From Rheinheimera pleomorphica (lineage in GTDB: Bacteria; Pseudomonadota; Gammaproteobacteria; Enterobacterales; Alteromonadaceae), in assembly GCF_011634895.1 (NCBI RefSeq), contig NZ_SIRR01000031.1, forward strand, positions 248,001-312,000: a stretch of DNA of 64,000 nucleotides, read 5' to 3'. The translations under genes and the position numbers were made by a program. The notes under the pieces are model-generated. The model worked only from the letters and a program-made list of their open reading frames with translations. It was not told the DNA's origin and searched no databases. Positions 35,628 through 45,549 of this stretch are shown piece after piece (position 1 is the stretch's first letter; each line of letters opens with the position of its first letter).

Positions 35628-36734
35628 ATGAAAAAGCGCTTATTGTTTACCGCACTGCTGTTGTCAGCCTGTAGTCAGTTGCCTTCTGAGCGCAGTGCTG
35701 AAGTTGATACCCTGGTTGTGCCGGGCCAAAGCTCACAGCCCGACGTCGCTGAAGAAGTCGTGATAGCAAATTCCGACACTACCGAGTCTGTCGCAACAGA
35801 CTTTGAGCATATCTTTGTCGACAGTGATATGACGTTTACCGGTACTTTACCTTGTGCCGATTGTCCGGGTATCAGCTACCATCTGAATTTATTTCGTGAT
35901 GGTCGCTTTGAGGTGCGCCAGGAGTATCTTGAGCGCAATCAGGTAGAGCTGGTCAAAGGCATTTGGTTATTGGAGAAACGCAGCCTGCACCTGGTTAATC
36001 AGCAGCAAACTTTGCCGGCCTTTCATTTTTTATCTAACCAACGTTTAGCCATGTTAGGTTTAAACAATAAACCTATCGCTGGCAACGAGCAGTACCAATT
36101 GCAGCGTGATGCTGAGTTTAAAAAACTCGACACCCGTCAGGCCATGTTGGGGTTGTATAAGTTAACCGATAATCAGGCCAGCTTTACCAGCTGTCGCAGC
36201 GGTGAGACGTTAAATGTCGCCAATACCCAACACCATTTACCAGTAATGCGCCAGTATCAACAGGACGAGCGTTATCAAGGACAGGCCGTTATCGCCACTC
36301 TACTGGGTCGCAGAGGCCAGGACGATCAGGCTGGTACCTTATTTATTGATAAGTTTGAGCAATTCTGGCCTGGCGCCGTTTGCCCGGATCAGGTGCCACC
36401 AGGCAAAATGCAAGGTATTGTCTGGCGCGCAGAAAAACTGACCGACCAATATGTGCCGCAGCAATTAAATGTACGGGTTATTTTTGATCAAAATGAGCGG
36501 CTTTATGGCTTTGCCGGTTGTAATAACTTTAACGGCAACTATAAGCAGCGCTCCAGCCAGTTGAGCATTCAGCCGCTGGTTAGCACCCGTAAATTCTGCG
36601 CTGACAGTAGTGAGTTAGAGCAGCAGTTTACCCGCTCACTGCAATCGGCAGATCGCGCTGAAGTTAACGGCGACAAGCTGCAGTTGTTTAAAAATAATCA
36701 GCTGATTTTGCAATTTAAGCCTGCGGTTAACTAA
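35628..36734 (+). CDS. Lipoprotein with NlpE-like N-terminal and META C-terminal domains
   Basis: This 368-residue protein has a lipobox ending LSAC (Cys15). Residues about 65-150 contain FTGTLPCADCPGISYHLNLF, the NlpE CxxC signature, followed by the beta strands of that domain. Residues about 265-365 (LNVRVIFDQNERLYGFAGCNNFNGNYK, then KFCADSSELEQQF) are a META/HslJ-type domain. NlpE senses envelope stress and surface contact in E. coli and signals to Cpx; whether that applies here is unknown. It is a single gene ending at the bidirectional terminator shared with rplT. Confidence 0.82.
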   Translation: MKKRLLFTALLLSACSQLPSERSAEVDTLVVPGQSSQPDVAEEVVIANSDTTESVATDFEHIFVDSDMTFTGTLPCADCPGISYHLNLFRDGRFEVRQEYLERNQVELVKGIWLLEKRSLHLVNQQQTLPAFHFLSNQRLAMLGLNNKPIAGNEQYQLQRDAEFKKLDTRQAMLGLYKLTDNQASFTSCRSGETLNVANTQHHLPVMRQYQQDERYQGQAVIATLLGRRGQDDQAGTLFIDKFEQFWPGAVCPDQVPPGKMQGIVWRAEKLTDQYVPQQLNVRVIFDQNERLYGFAGCNNFNGNYKQRSSQLSIQPLVSTRKFCADSSELEQQFTRSLQSADRAEVNGDKLQLFKNNQLILQFKPAVN

Positions 36735-36780
36735 CCGCAGCGTCGCTTCAAATGACATAGCGCCGGAGCAACGGTATAAA

Positions 36781-36810
36781 AAAAGCCACCCTAAGGTGGC
36801 TTTTTTATTA
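36781..36810. terminator. Bidirectional terminator between the lipoprotein gene and rplT
   Basis: AAAAGCCACC, loop CTAA and GGTGGCTTTT with T-runs on both strands form a 10-bp stem between the convergent genes. Confidence 0.88.
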
Positions 36811-36820
36811 GCAACTTAAA

Positions 36821-37180
36821 TTAAGCGGCTAAGGCTTGTTTCGCTTTGGCAACTAAAGCAGTAAAGGCTGCTTTGTCGAATACGGCGATGTCAGCTAAAA
36901 TCTTACGGTCGATTTCCACAGAGGCTTTTTTCAGGCCATCAATGAAACGGCTGTAAGACAGACCATTCATACGTGACGCAGCGTTAATACGCGCGATCCA
37001 CAGTTGACGGAACTGACGCTTACGCTGACGACGGTCACGGTAAGCATATTGGCCGGCTTTAATAACAGCCTGGAAAGCAACACGATAAACACGACTGCGG
37101 GCACCGTAGTAACCTTTAGCCTGGTTTAACACCTTCTTATGACGCGCGCGCGCCGTTACACCACGTTTAACTCTTGGCAT
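36821..37180 (-). CDS. rplT: 50S ribosomal protein L20
   Basis: This is a 119-residue basic protein with the unmistakable L20 sequence ([40 protein letters not shown]). L20 is an early assembly protein of the large subunit and in enterobacteria represses its own operon. It is the last gene of thrS-infC-rpmI-rplT, 17 bp after rpmI. Confidence 0.98.
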   Translation of the reverse strand: MPRVKRGVTARARHKKVLNQAKGYYGARSRVYRVAFQAVIKAGQYAYRDRRQRKRQFRQLWIARINAASRMNGLSYSRFIDGLKKASVEIDRKILADIAVFDKAAFTALVAKAKQALAA

Positions 37181-37197
37181 GTCAGACTCCTAATTAA

Positions 37198-37395
37198 TTA
37201 TGCGTAAGGCATGCAACGGACTAAGCCGGCGATGTCTACTTTAGCGACTAAGGTTTTTGGACCTAACTGACGCTTACGCTTAGAGGTCTTCTTCGTCAGG
37301 ATGTGGCGAAGGTGTGATTGCTTACGTTTAAAGCTACCAGAAGCGGTTTTTTTGAAACGCTTCGCAGCACCTTTATTGGTTTTCATCTTTGGCAT
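37198..37395 (-). CDS. rpmI: 50S ribosomal protein L35
   Basis: This is a 65-residue, very basic protein matching L35 ([36 protein letters not shown]). It lies between infC and rplT. The 88-bp gap to infC corresponds to the place where L20-mediated translational control acts in E. coli; I did not model an RNA fold there. Confidence 0.98.
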   Translation of the reverse strand: MPKMKTNKGAAKRFKKTASGSFKRKQSHLRHILTKKTSKRKRQLGPKTLVAKVDIAGLVRCMPYA

Positions 37396-37483
37396 AGTTA
37401 AAAACTCGCATTGTTAAATTACAACGAATAATAAGGCGTCAACCCCACCCTTTACAGAGCAGGGCTACACTTGAAAGCGCTTA

Positions 37484-38026
37484 TTACTTCTTATTTGGGG
37501 CCAGCATCATGATCATCTGGCGACCTTCCACCCGTGAAGGGAAAGATTCGCACACGGCAATGTCAGATAAATCTTCTTTAATCCGATTTAACATCTCAAT
37601 GCCTATCTCAGTATGCGCCATTTCACGACCACGATAACGTAGCGTTACTTTAGCTTTGTCACCCTCTTCAATGAAGCGACGCAGGTTGCGTAGTTTTACC
37701 TGGTAATCGCCTTCATCAGTTCCAGGCCGGAATTTTATTTCCTTAATCTGGATCTGTTTTTGCTTCTTCTTTTGCTCTTTCAGAGCTTTACTCTTTTCGA
37801 ACAGGAACTTACCGTAGTCCATCAACTTACAAACTGGCGGTTCGGCTGTCGGGCTAATTTCTACTAAATCGGCGCCGCCTTCTTCGGCCAAACGAATGGC
37901 TTCAGCAATACTTACTACTCCCAGCTGCTCACCTTCCAAACCAATTAACCGTACCTCTGGCAGGTTAATCTCTTCATTGATCCTGTTAGGACGGTTTGCA
38001 GGTAATGTCTTCTTTCCTACTTTAAT
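37484..38026 (-). CDS. infC: Translation initiation factor IF-3 (AUU start)
   Basis: The 180-residue protein matches E. coli IF-3 in length and sequence, with [39 protein letters not shown] and [20 protein letters not shown]. No ATG, GTG or TTG lies at the expected N-terminus. ATT at 38026 does, with GGAGG 8 nt upstream, giving the start (I/M)[16 protein letters not shown]. This is the rare AUU start that lets IF-3 repress its own synthesis in E. coli. An automatic call at the TTG (37939) would lose 29 residues. It lies 40 bp after thrS. Confidence 0.95.
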   Translation of the reverse strand: MKVGKKTLPANRPNRINEEINLPEVRLIGLEGEQLGVVSIAEAIRLAEEGGADLVEISPTAEPPVCKLMDYGKFLFEKSKALKEQKKKQKQIQIKEIKFRPGTDEGDYQVKLRNLRRFIEEGDKAKVTLRYRGREMAHTEIGIEMLNRIKEDLSDIAVCESFPSRVEGRQMIMMLAPNKK

Positions 38027-38066
38027 AGTATGTTCCTCCGAAAATTATTCTTATCGCTTAACCTGG

Positions 38067-39977
38067 TTAAACCCGGGTTTTAATCTCAGTGGTTAGCTTC
38101 TCTACAAAAGCCTCAACCGACATTTTACCCAAATCTTCACCCTTGCGCGTTCTCAGTGCAATATCACCGGCTTCCATTTCTTTATCACCAACGACAACAA
38201 GGTAAGGAATGCGCTTAAGCGTGTGCTCGCGAATTTTAAAGCCTATCTTCTCATTTCTCAAGTCACTTATGACTCTAATACCACGAGATTTGAAAGTTTT
38301 TACTAAATTTTGTACATATTCGGCCTGATTATCGGTAATGTTCATCACCACCACCTGCGTTGGTGCTAACCAAGCCGGGAAGAAACCGGCGTATTCTTCA
38401 ATTAAAATTCCGATAAAACGCTCAATTGAGCCCAAGATAGCACGGTGGATCATCACTGGCGTTTGCTTTTCACCGCTTTCCGCGACAAAAGTCGCGCCTA
38501 ATCGGCCCGGTAAGGCAAAATCTAACTGCACAGTACCACACTGCCAGGCACGGCCTAAGCAGTCATGCAGGGTAAATTCAATTTTCGGGCCGTAAAAGGC
38601 ACCCTCACCCGGCTGTAAATCATAGGCTATATCGTTGGCTTTTAACGCTTCCATCAGGCCTTGCTCAGCGCGGTCCCACATTTCATCGCTACCGATGCGC
38701 TGCGCCGGCCGGGTTGACAGTTTTACCGCGACGTTTTTAAAGCCGAAGGTGCTGTAGGTATCAAATACCATCTGGATACATTTGGTGACTTCAGCCTGCA
38801 CCTGATCTTCGGTACAGAAGATATGCGCATCGTCCTGGGTAAAACCACGCACCCGCATCAAACCGTGTAAACCACCGGATGGCTCGTTACGGTGACAACA
38901 GCCAAACTCGGCCATACGCAGCGGTAAATCACGGTACGACTTTAAGCCCTGGTTGAATATCTGCACGTGACCCGGGCAGTTCATTGGCTTAATGGCGTAC
39001 TCGCGGTGCTCAGACTGGGTAGTGAACATATTGTCGGCATACTTTTCCCAGTGGCCGGATTTCTCCCACAACACGCGGTCCATCATTAACGGACCCTTTA
39101 CTTCGTCGTAGTCGTATTCGCCCAGCTTTTCGCGCACAAAGCTTTCCAGCTCGCGGAAGATGGTCCAGCCATCGTTGTGCCAGAACACCATGCCAGGTGC
39201 TTCTTCCTGCCAGTGAAATAGGCCCAGCGCCTTACCAATTTTACGATGATCGCGCTTTTCCGCTTCTTCTAACTGCAGCAAATAAGCCGCAAGTTGCTTT
39301 TTATCTGCCCAGGCAGTGCCGTACACACGCTGCAACATTTTGTTTTTTGAGTCGCCGCGCCAATAGGCACCAGCCACTTTCATAATTTTAAAGTGCTGAC
39401 AAAAACGCATATTCGGTACATGCGGGCCACGGCACATATCAATGTATTCTTCGTGGTGATACAAACCCGGCTGGTCGTCTTTACTGACGTTTTGCTCAAG
39501 AATTTCCAGCTTGTAGCTCTCACCACGGGCTTTAAAGGTATCGACCGCTTCCTGCCAGCTGACTTTTTTCTTAATAACGTCGTATTCAGTTTTCGCCAGC
39601 TCCAGCATGCGCTGCTCAAGCTTAGCCAAGTCGTCGCTGCTAATCGGCTGGTCTAAATCGACGTCGTAGTAAAAACCGTTATCTATTACCGGACCTATGG
39701 CCATTTTTACATTCGGCCACAGCTGCTTAATGGCATGGCCTAATAAGTGCGCGCAGGAGTGGCGGATAATCTCCAGACCTTCCTGATCTTTGCTGGTAAT
39801 AATGCTTAAGGTAGCGTCAGTTTCAATAGGATCGCAGGCATCCACCAACTGGCCATTCACTTTACCGGCGATGGTGGCTTTAGCTAAACCGGGGCCGATG
39901 TCTTTGGCGACATCCATAACAGAAACAGCATGATCAAAAGCGCGTTGGCTGCCATCTGGCAGAGTAATAACTGGCAT
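38067..39977 (-). CDS. thrS: Threonyl-tRNA synthetase
   Basis: The 636-residue class II synthetase has an N-terminal TGS domain ([20 protein letters not shown]), the editing domain with [16 protein letters not shown] (zinc-type histidines), the catalytic core with [12 protein letters not shown] and [20 protein letters not shown], and an anticodon-binding domain with [15 protein letters not shown]. coli ThrRS has 642 residues. It charges tRNA-Thr and heads the thrS-infC-rpmI-rplT operon. The ATG has an AAGGAT ribosome site upstream. The preceding 196-bp gap shows no gene. Confidence 0.97.
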   Translation of the reverse strand: MPVITLPDGSQRAFDHAVSVMDVAKDIGPGLAKATIAGKVNGQLVDACDPIETDATLSIITSKDQEGLEIIRHSCAHLLGHAIKQLWPNVKMAIGPVIDNGFYYDVDLDQPISSDDLAKLEQRMLELAKTEYDVIKKKVSWQEAVDTFKARGESYKLEILEQNVSKDDQPGLYHHEEYIDMCRGPHVPNMRFCQHFKIMKVAGAYWRGDSKNKMLQRVYGTAWADKKQLAAYLLQLEEAEKRDHRKIGKALGLFHWQEEAPGMVFWHNDGWTIFRELESFVREKLGEYDYDEVKGPLMMDRVLWEKSGHWEKYADNMFTTQSEHREYAIKPMNCPGHVQIFNQGLKSYRDLPLRMAEFGCCHRNEPSGGLHGLMRVRGFTQDDAHIFCTEDQVQAEVTKCIQMVFDTYSTFGFKNVAVKLSTRPAQRIGSDEMWDRAEQGLMEALKANDIAYDLQPGEGAFYGPKIEFTLHDCLGRAWQCGTVQLDFALPGRLGATFVAESGEKQTPVMIHRAILGSIERFIGILIEEYAGFFPAWLAPTQVVVMNITDNQAEYVQNLVKTFKSRGIRVISDLRNEKIGFKIREHTLKRIPYLVVVGDKEMEAGDIALRTRKGEDLGKMSVEAFVEKLTTEIKTRV

Positions 39978-40173
39978 GATAAATCCTTATACAGTGGTGG
40001 CCCATACCAAGGGTCACATGTTTTAAACAAAGGGCTGACACCCTCGCTACGACACCGTCAGTTAATGACTTACACGAAAAGTCATAAGAAGGTGCCGACA
40101 GCTAGGCGAATAAACTGGCGGCTATAGTAGCAGGTGTTAGTAGTGGCTAAAAGCCATAATTACTTGACATATA

Positions 40174-41415
40174 CTAATCGCCAGCAAACAAGCGGAGTTT
40201 TTGCTGCACTTCAAACTGTTGCTGGTTGTACAAGCTAAAATATTGCGGATTAATATTATCTGCCAGGGTTTTCATTGAATAGCATTGCTCAATGGCCTTC
40301 ACTATGGCAACGGCCTCTGCTGCGCCACCACAACCTGAGCAAATAGCTTGTTTTATCTCTGCCGCCACATTTAGACCACTAACAAACTCTTCTGGTGCTA
40401 CGGCAAACAGCACATCAACACCTGAGATAAGTGCCGTTAAAAAGTATTGGCTTTGCTCGGCAGCATTTAACTGCCAGTAATCAGCTAACTGCTGGGCAGT
40501 ATAGGCACGGGTAAGCACCAAACTGGCGGCAGCTGGATTACAGTTATTCAGTACTGAAAACATCAGCACCCACTTTCTGACCAAATCCAGCCCTAAACGA
40601 ACGATTAACTCTTTGACCGAACTGACCTCACGTGTCTTTCGGTACAAAGGGCTATTGGCTATCCGCAGCATACCGATCACCAGATTAGGCTCATCATTAA
40701 GTTGTTGGCTTAGCTTGGCTATATCAGGTTCGGGCTGAAACAAGTTGTCTATCAGCTCTGCGAGTTTCAAGGTGGCAACAGGCACTCTTTTTCCCGTGAC
40801 TAATTCAGGTCGCGCCAGAAAATACCCCTGAAACAAGTTAAACCCCAGCGCTTTGCATTCCGTTAACTGCTCTTGCGTTTCAATGCGCTCTGCCAACCAG
40901 TCAATAGAGTAACGTTTCAGACGCTGCATGTGCTCACGGACTTTGCTCATTGAGCACGTTAAAACATCTACTTTGATAATATCTGTCAGCGCAATTAGCG
41001 GTTCCCACTCTGGCGTAAACTCAAAATCATCCAGCGCAAAACGGAACCCCCGCTGCTTTAGTGCAGACACTGACGCGATAAACTCCGGCGTTGGTATAAT
41101 GCGCTCCACCAACTCAATAACCACTTTATCTGGCTCCAGTGGCAAGAAACTACCCGACATTAAAAAATCGGCATCGACATTGATAAAAACCGGAGCCTGG
41201 TATTGCACGATCTGCGCGGAAATACCACTACACAAGTTATAAATGAGCTCGGTTGTCGCCTGACTGTCACTGATTTCCAATGCGGTCACACCATTATCAT
41301 TCCGATACAACAGTTCCACTGCAACTCTTTGATTATTAATATCAAAAATAGGCTGAGCAGCAAACAAACTTTGTGACAACGGTGGTGTTGCAGAGGTGGC
41401 GTGAGAATGCGTCAT
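40174..41415 (-). CDS. EAL-HDOD signalling protein
   Basis: This 413-residue protein has an N-terminal EAL-like domain (SLFAAQPIFDINNQRVAVELLYRN through FQGYFLARPE) and a C-terminal HDOD domain (LAKLSQQLNDEPNLVIGMLRIANSPLYRKTREVSSVKELIVRLGL). The catalytic EAL signature reads VELLYR and DDFEF replaces the usual DDFG, so cyclic-di-GMP hydrolysis is doubtful; YuxH-type proteins of this architecture are thought to act by protein contacts. It lies 14 bp after the DUF6436 gene and is probably in the chemoreceptor operon. Confidence 0.85.
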   Translation of the reverse strand: MTHSHATSATPPLSQSLFAAQPIFDINNQRVAVELLYRNDNGVTALEISDSQATTELIYNLCSGISAQIVQYQAPVFINVDADFLMSGSFLPLEPDKVVIELVERIIPTPEFIASVSALKQRGFRFALDDFEFTPEWEPLIALTDIIKVDVLTCSMSKVREHMQRLKRYSIDWLAERIETQEQLTECKALGFNLFQGYFLARPELVTGKRVPVATLKLAELIDNLFQPEPDIAKLSQQLNDEPNLVIGMLRIANSPLYRKTREVSSVKELIVRLGLDLVRKWVLMFSVLNNCNPAAASLVLTRAYTAQQLADYWQLNAAEQSQYFLTALISGVDVLFAVAPEEFVSGLNVAAEIKQAICSGCGGAAEAVAIVKAIEQCYSMKTLADNINPQYFSLYNQQQFEVQQKLRLFAGD

Positions 41416-41429
41416 TCGACTCTCCGGTG

Positions 41430-41939
41430 TTAAGGCATTGCACAGCGACAGGCGGTTGTATCACCATTTAACCACAAGCTAGGCAATATTACATCTTGCT
41501 TAAGTATAGGCACAATAAAACTATCGTCCACCGCACACATAACACCACTGGCATAAGGGCCTGCATAGATTAACTGACCGTCGATAAAAACCAGCACAGC
41601 CGGTGTAGCAGGCAATACGAACCCCAGTGCCTGTAGTGTAGCTGGAGCAACAAAGTGCTGCCCTATACCAGAAGTTGCCTGATTTTTATTTAATTTATTG
41701 ATGTGGGCACGTGCGCGTATGTTGCAGGCGCAATACTCATCGAACACATGAACCAACTGCACAGGTTCAAAAGCGGTGATAGCCAGATCCTGCAATGATA
41801 TCGATGTCGTTTGCCACGGCAGTTCTGATGCAAAGGTACCGTAATGCCGGTTACCCAAATAAAATAGCAGGACTGACGTTATGACAATCCAGCTGGCAAA
41901 CAAAATAAGCGCCAACTGGATCCTACGCTTATGCGACAT
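41430..41939 (-). CDS. DUF6436-like membrane-anchored thioredoxin-fold protein
   Basis: This 169-residue protein has one N-terminal membrane helix (about residues 9-28). The periplasmic part has VFDEYCACNIRARAHI, where a redox CxC pair may sit, and a late PATPAVLVFIDGQLIYAGPYASGVMC that looks like the cis-proline strand of a thioredoxin fold. The ATG at 41939 overlaps the receptor TGA (TGATG); a TTG one codon earlier is possible. The call to DUF6436 is from memory of the sequence style, and the function is unknown. It sits between a chemoreceptor and an EAL-HDOD gene. Confidence 0.55.
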   Translation of the reverse strand: MSHKRRIQLALILFASWIVITSVLLFYLGNRHYGTFASELPWQTTSISLQDLAITAFEPVQLVHVFDEYCACNIRARAHINKLNKNQATSGIGQHFVAPATLQALGFVLPATPAVLVFIDGQLIYAGPYASGVMCAVDDSFIVPILKQDVILPSLWLNGDTTACRCAMP

Positions 41940-43432
41940 CAAACGGCAAATTTGCCGGACTCGCTGGCCAGCTGCCGGGTAACGTCGCTAACCCGCCCAG
42001 CGCTTTCTACCACGCGCTGGCCCTGAGCATTTTGCCCCGACGTCATACTGCTAATAAGTTGTGCACCTTCTGCAACTTCGGCACTGGCCGTACTTTGCTG
42101 ACTTAGTGCATCAGCCATCACACCGGCTGAGCCGGCAACCTGCTGCGCATGTTGCACTATCTGCTCGAGCATTTTGCCGCTTTGTTCTGCATGTTGACGG
42201 GTATCCTGCAATTGTTCAACACTACGCTGCACCACGGCAACCGACTGACTGCTATTGGCAACCAATTGCTCAATCATCGCTTTTATTTCGTCGGTGGAGC
42301 CGCGGGTGCGGGATGCCAGAGTTCGGACTTCATCAGCTACAACAGCAAAGCCTCTGCCCTGCTCTCCCGCCCGAGCGGCCTCAATAGCCGCATTTAGCGC
42401 TAATAAATTAGTTTGCTCAGCTATAGATTCAATAACATCCAACACTTTACGGATGTCTGCGGTGGCACTCGCTACATCATTGACTTTTTCACCGGTTTCA
42501 CCCAGCTGTCGCGCCAGTGCCGAAACAGAGTGAATTGTCTGGCTAACAGATTGCTTACCGTCCGACGCTGCTTGCTCTGCCTGAGTGGCCGTTTGCAATA
42601 CCTGATGCGACAATGCTGTTACTTCGCGTATGCTCTGCGACATTTGTTCTGTCGCCGCGGCAATGCGATCCACTTCCGCCAGTTTTTTAATCATGCTATC
42701 GGACAAATTATTGCCATCTTCCAGCAACTGTTGTGCATCTACGTTTAATGCTTTACTGGCGACATCTATAGTGCTGATGGTGTGTTGTAAGGTTTCGAGC
42801 ACGGTATTAAAACTGTTTATCACTTGAGATTTAATATCATCACAGCGGTGAGTTAACACGATTTTTCCATCCTTTGTAACTAACGCTTCTGTAGCGTCAA
42901 ACAACGCCTGTCCTACCTGTGCCTCGCGCAAGCTTTGCCGGGATATAATCACTAACACAGCAGATTCCACCACAACAAACAACGCATGCAACAAAATAAT
43001 ACCAAGTGACAGGCTCTCATCAGGCACTAAATACACGCCGGCGTTTCGCATTTGTAAATACATAAACAGTAAATGATGCACAGCAATAGTCAGAGCAGCC
43101 CCCACTATTACCTGATAATCACGAAAGGCAATCAATACCGCCAGCAACACAAAGATGGCAAAGTGCATTTCCAGCATACCGCCGGTTTCGTGAATAAACA
43201 GCGCAGCAAAAAACATAAAGCCTATGCCGTAGCTAATACGGCTTAAACTGTGGTCGCCGAGCAGTTTGTAAAGCAATGGTGGTATTATCGCCGCCGGCAG
43301 GCCGACAGCAATCGCGGCTAACCAGCTGTTATGTAATACCGCCAAACCAAGTGATACGGTAAAAAGCAATACGTTAATTGCCAGCATTATCTTATAAGCA
43401 GATAGCCGGAACCGGGCCGTAGGAGCTGTCAT
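41939..43432 (-). CDS. Methyl-accepting chemotaxis protein with polytopic N-terminal domain
   Basis: This 497-residue receptor starts with about six membrane helices (residues 15-190), without an obvious periplasmic ligand domain or HAMP, followed by a cytoplasmic coiled-coil signalling domain. The hairpin tip reads [39 protein letters not shown], the most conserved MCP segment. It would interact with CheW and CheA and may sense membrane or intracellular signals. It is the first gene of a three-gene unit with DUF6436 and EAL-HDOD genes. Confidence 0.92.
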   Translation of the reverse strand: MTAPTARFRLSAYKIMLAINVLLFTVSLGLAVLHNSWLAAIAVGLPAAIIPPLLYKLLGDHSLSRISYGIGFMFFAALFIHETGGMLEMHFAIFVLLAVLIAFRDYQVIVGAALTIAVHHLLFMYLQMRNAGVYLVPDESLSLGIILLHALFVVVESAVLVIISRQSLREAQVGQALFDATEALVTKDGKIVLTHRCDDIKSQVINSFNTVLETLQHTISTIDVASKALNVDAQQLLEDGNNLSDSMIKKLAEVDRIAAATEQMSQSIREVTALSHQVLQTATQAEQAASDGKQSVSQTIHSVSALARQLGETGEKVNDVASATADIRKVLDVIESIAEQTNLLALNAAIEAARAGEQGRGFAVVADEVRTLASRTRGSTDEIKAMIEQLVANSSQSVAVVQRSVEQLQDTRQHAEQSGKMLEQIVQHAQQVAGSAGVMADALSQQSTASAEVAEGAQLISSMTSGQNAQGQRVVESAGRVSDVTRQLASESGKFAV

Positions 43433-43572
43433 AGTAAATTGCCTTAAAATAATGAAGTGCGTAAACGCCTGGATAAGCTTGGCCTGATATACGCTGCTGC
43501 AGCATGATCCCGATCAGTGAAATTTCTGCTTTATCAGCCATACTTGAGTTTCAGTGTTAACGGAGACAACAC

Positions 43573-44433
43573 ATGTGGCAGGCAATAACCGAGCATATTA
43601 ACAGTGAGCTGGAGTGTGATTTTCAGCTGGAGCATAAACAGCAGCTTGCCGGTGGCAGTATTAATCTGGCCTGGCATATCAAAGGCATGGGCCAGCAATT
43701 TTTTGTCAAAATTAATCAACGCGAACAAGTTGAGCAATTTGAAACCGAAGTGCTAAGCCTGCAGGCATTGCAACAAGCACACTGTATCCGCGTACCTCAG
43801 GTTATTTGCCACGGCCAGACACTGGATAAAGCCTTTTTAGTGCTGGAATATCTGCCTTTTGCCGGTGAAACGGTTGCTGGCTGGCGTAACCTGGCGCAGC
43901 AACTGGCTCTGCTGCATAAGCAACACGAGCAAGCCATGTACGGCTTTGACTGGGATAATATGCTTGGCAGTACAGTGCAACCGAACAAATGGCAAAGTAA
44001 CTGGAGCAGCTTTTTCTCTGAGCAGCGCATTGGCTGGCTGCTGCAACTACTACTGGAACAGGGTTTTGGTTTTGGCAATATCGACCAGCTGGTTGAGCAA
44101 TGCCGTCAGCGTTTGCAGCATTATCAACCGCCTCCCAGTTTATTACACGGCGATTTATGGCGTGGCAATGTCGGCTTTGTTGCCGACAGCCCGGCGATAT
44201 TTGACCCGGCCTGCTATTATGGCGACCGCGAAGCCGATTTAGCATACAGTACCCTGTTTGGCCGCTTCCCTGAAGCCTTTTATCAGGCCTATAAGGAGCT
44301 GTATCCACTGGATAAAGCTTACAGCGAGCGCAAAGATCTTTATAATCTGTACCATGTATTAAACCATGCTTACTTATTTCGCGGCGCTTATCTGGTACAG
44401 GCACAAGAGTTAATTAAACAGCTGTTTCACTAA
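43573..44433 (+). CDS. Fructosamine kinase family protein
   Basis: This is a 286-residue protein of the fructosamine-3-kinase / ketosamine-kinase family, with a kinase-like fold: GGSINLAWHIKGMGQQFFVKIN near the ATP lysine, VLEYLPF hinge, SLLHGDLWRGNVGF (catalytic Asp) and AIFDPACYYGDREADLAY (metal-binding Asp). It phosphorylates sugar-amine adducts so that proteins are deglycated. It is divergent from the chemoreceptor gene. Confidence 0.92.
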   Translation: MWQAITEHINSELECDFQLEHKQQLAGGSINLAWHIKGMGQQFFVKINQREQVEQFETEVLSLQALQQAHCIRVPQVICHGQTLDKAFLVLEYLPFAGETVAGWRNLAQQLALLHKQHEQAMYGFDWDNMLGSTVQPNKWQSNWSSFFSEQRIGWLLQLLLEQGFGFGNIDQLVEQCRQRLQHYQPPPSLLHGDLWRGNVGFVADSPAIFDPACYYGDREADLAYSTLFGRFPEAFYQAYKELYPLDKAYSERKDLYNLYHVLNHAYLFRGAYLVQAQELIKQLFH

Positions 44434-44494
44434 CCGCTCCTTCACTGACAACAAAGCACCGCCCTAACGTTAAGCAGCTTTTAGCGGAACCATT

Positions 44495-45259
44495 ATGCAT
44501 AATACGCAGCAGCAACCGGTGGTGTTAATTACCGGCAGCGCCAAACGGCTGGGCCGGGCTATGATCACCACGCTACACCAACAGGGCTATCGTGTGATTA
44601 TTCATTGCCACCATTCGCGCGCTGAGGCTGACAGCCTGGCACGGGGCCTTAACCAACAGCGAGAACAAAGCGCCATGGTGCTACAGGCCGATTTAACTGA
44701 CGCGACAGCCATCCCCCACTTAGCACAGCAAGCTATACGGTGCTTTGGCCGGTTGGATGCACTGGTCAATAATGCCTCCAGTTTTTACCCTACTCCGGTG
44801 AGCAGTGCAACCACAGCACAGTGGCGGGATTTATTTGGCTCTAATGTTCAGGCGCCGTTTTTTTTATCTCAGGCGTTAGCACCTGAATTAGCCAAACACA
44901 ATGGCGTTATAGTCAATATGGTTGATATTCACGCCGACAAACCACTGGCGCAGCACAGCATTTATTGTATGGCTAAAGCAGCGCTGTTAATGATGACCAA
45001 AGCCCTGGCGAAAGAACTGGCGCCAGCCATCCGGGTTAATGGCATAGCACCGGGCGCTATTTTGTGGCCGCCCGAGCAATCGGTTACGCTGCAAGAGCAG
45101 GATAAGGCAGCTATACTTGCGCAAATACCCATGCAGCAGCTGGGCACACCGGATGACATCGCCAAAACGCTGCTGTTTTTAGTGCAATCGCCCTATATTA
45201 CCGGCCAAATCATTGCAGTAGATGGGGGCCGTAGTTTAGGCAATACCGCTAAAGCCTGA
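44495..45259 (+). CDS. Pteridine reductase-like short-chain dehydrogenase
   Basis: The 254-residue SDR has TGSAKRLGRAM, the TGxxxR motif typical of pteridine reductases (NADPH preference), NNASSFYPTP, and a YCMAK active site. The C-terminal VDGGRSLG is a usual SDR end. PTR1/FolM-like enzymes reduce biopterin and folates. It lies 61 bp after the fructosamine kinase gene on the same strand. Confidence 0.85.
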   Translation: MHNTQQQPVVLITGSAKRLGRAMITTLHQQGYRVIIHCHHSRAEADSLARGLNQQREQSAMVLQADLTDATAIPHLAQQAIRCFGRLDALVNNASSFYPTPVSSATTAQWRDLFGSNVQAPFFLSQALAPELAKHNGVIVNMVDIHADKPLAQHSIYCMAKAALLMMTKALAKELAPAIRVNGIAPGAILWPPEQSVTLQEQDKAAILAQIPMQQLGTPDDIAKTLLFLVQSPYITGQIIAVDGGRSLGNTAKA

Positions 45260-45325
45260 TTGCAGGCAGCTTGGCGTTCGCAGTGGCGGAAATTAGCTGT
45301 CACTGCGCTTAACAAGGAGAGCCGT

Positions 45326-45526
45326 ATGAAGGTACTGAATAAAACCATAGATTGCCCGTTCTGTGGCCACACAGTGCATTTAAGTGTCGAGGTCACAGAC
45401 GAAGATCAAGACTACATTGAAGATTGCAGCAACTGCTGCAACCCTATTCATGTGCGGGTACACAAAGACGAGCTGCATCACAGCGTGCAGCTGTTTATCG
45501 ACGCCGATGATGAGCAGTACTATTAG
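45326..45526 (+). CDS. CPXCG motif-containing cysteine-rich protein
   Basis: This 66-residue acidic protein has two cysteine pairs, DCPFCGH at the N-terminus and DCSNCCNP, a probable zinc ribbon. The ATG at 45326 is taken because AAGGAGA is just upstream; the longer frame starts right after the SDR stop codon. Proteins of this size and motif are common in Gammaproteobacteria but of unknown function. Confidence 0.85.
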   Translation: MKVLNKTIDCPFCGHTVHLSVEVTDEDQDYIEDCSNCCNPIHVRVHKDELHHSVQLFIDADDEQYY

Positions 45527-45549
45527 CGTTTAACACTGCGGCGCAGCCT

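Noticed and set aside
40164-40169. TTGACA box near the end of the EAL-HDOD gene
   Set aside because: It points into the 3' end of a convergent gene and has no matching -10 element.
43802-44404. 200-codon open frame on the minus strand
   Set aside because: It lies wholly antisense to the fructosamine kinase gene, whose motifs are clear; the composition looks like a shadow frame.
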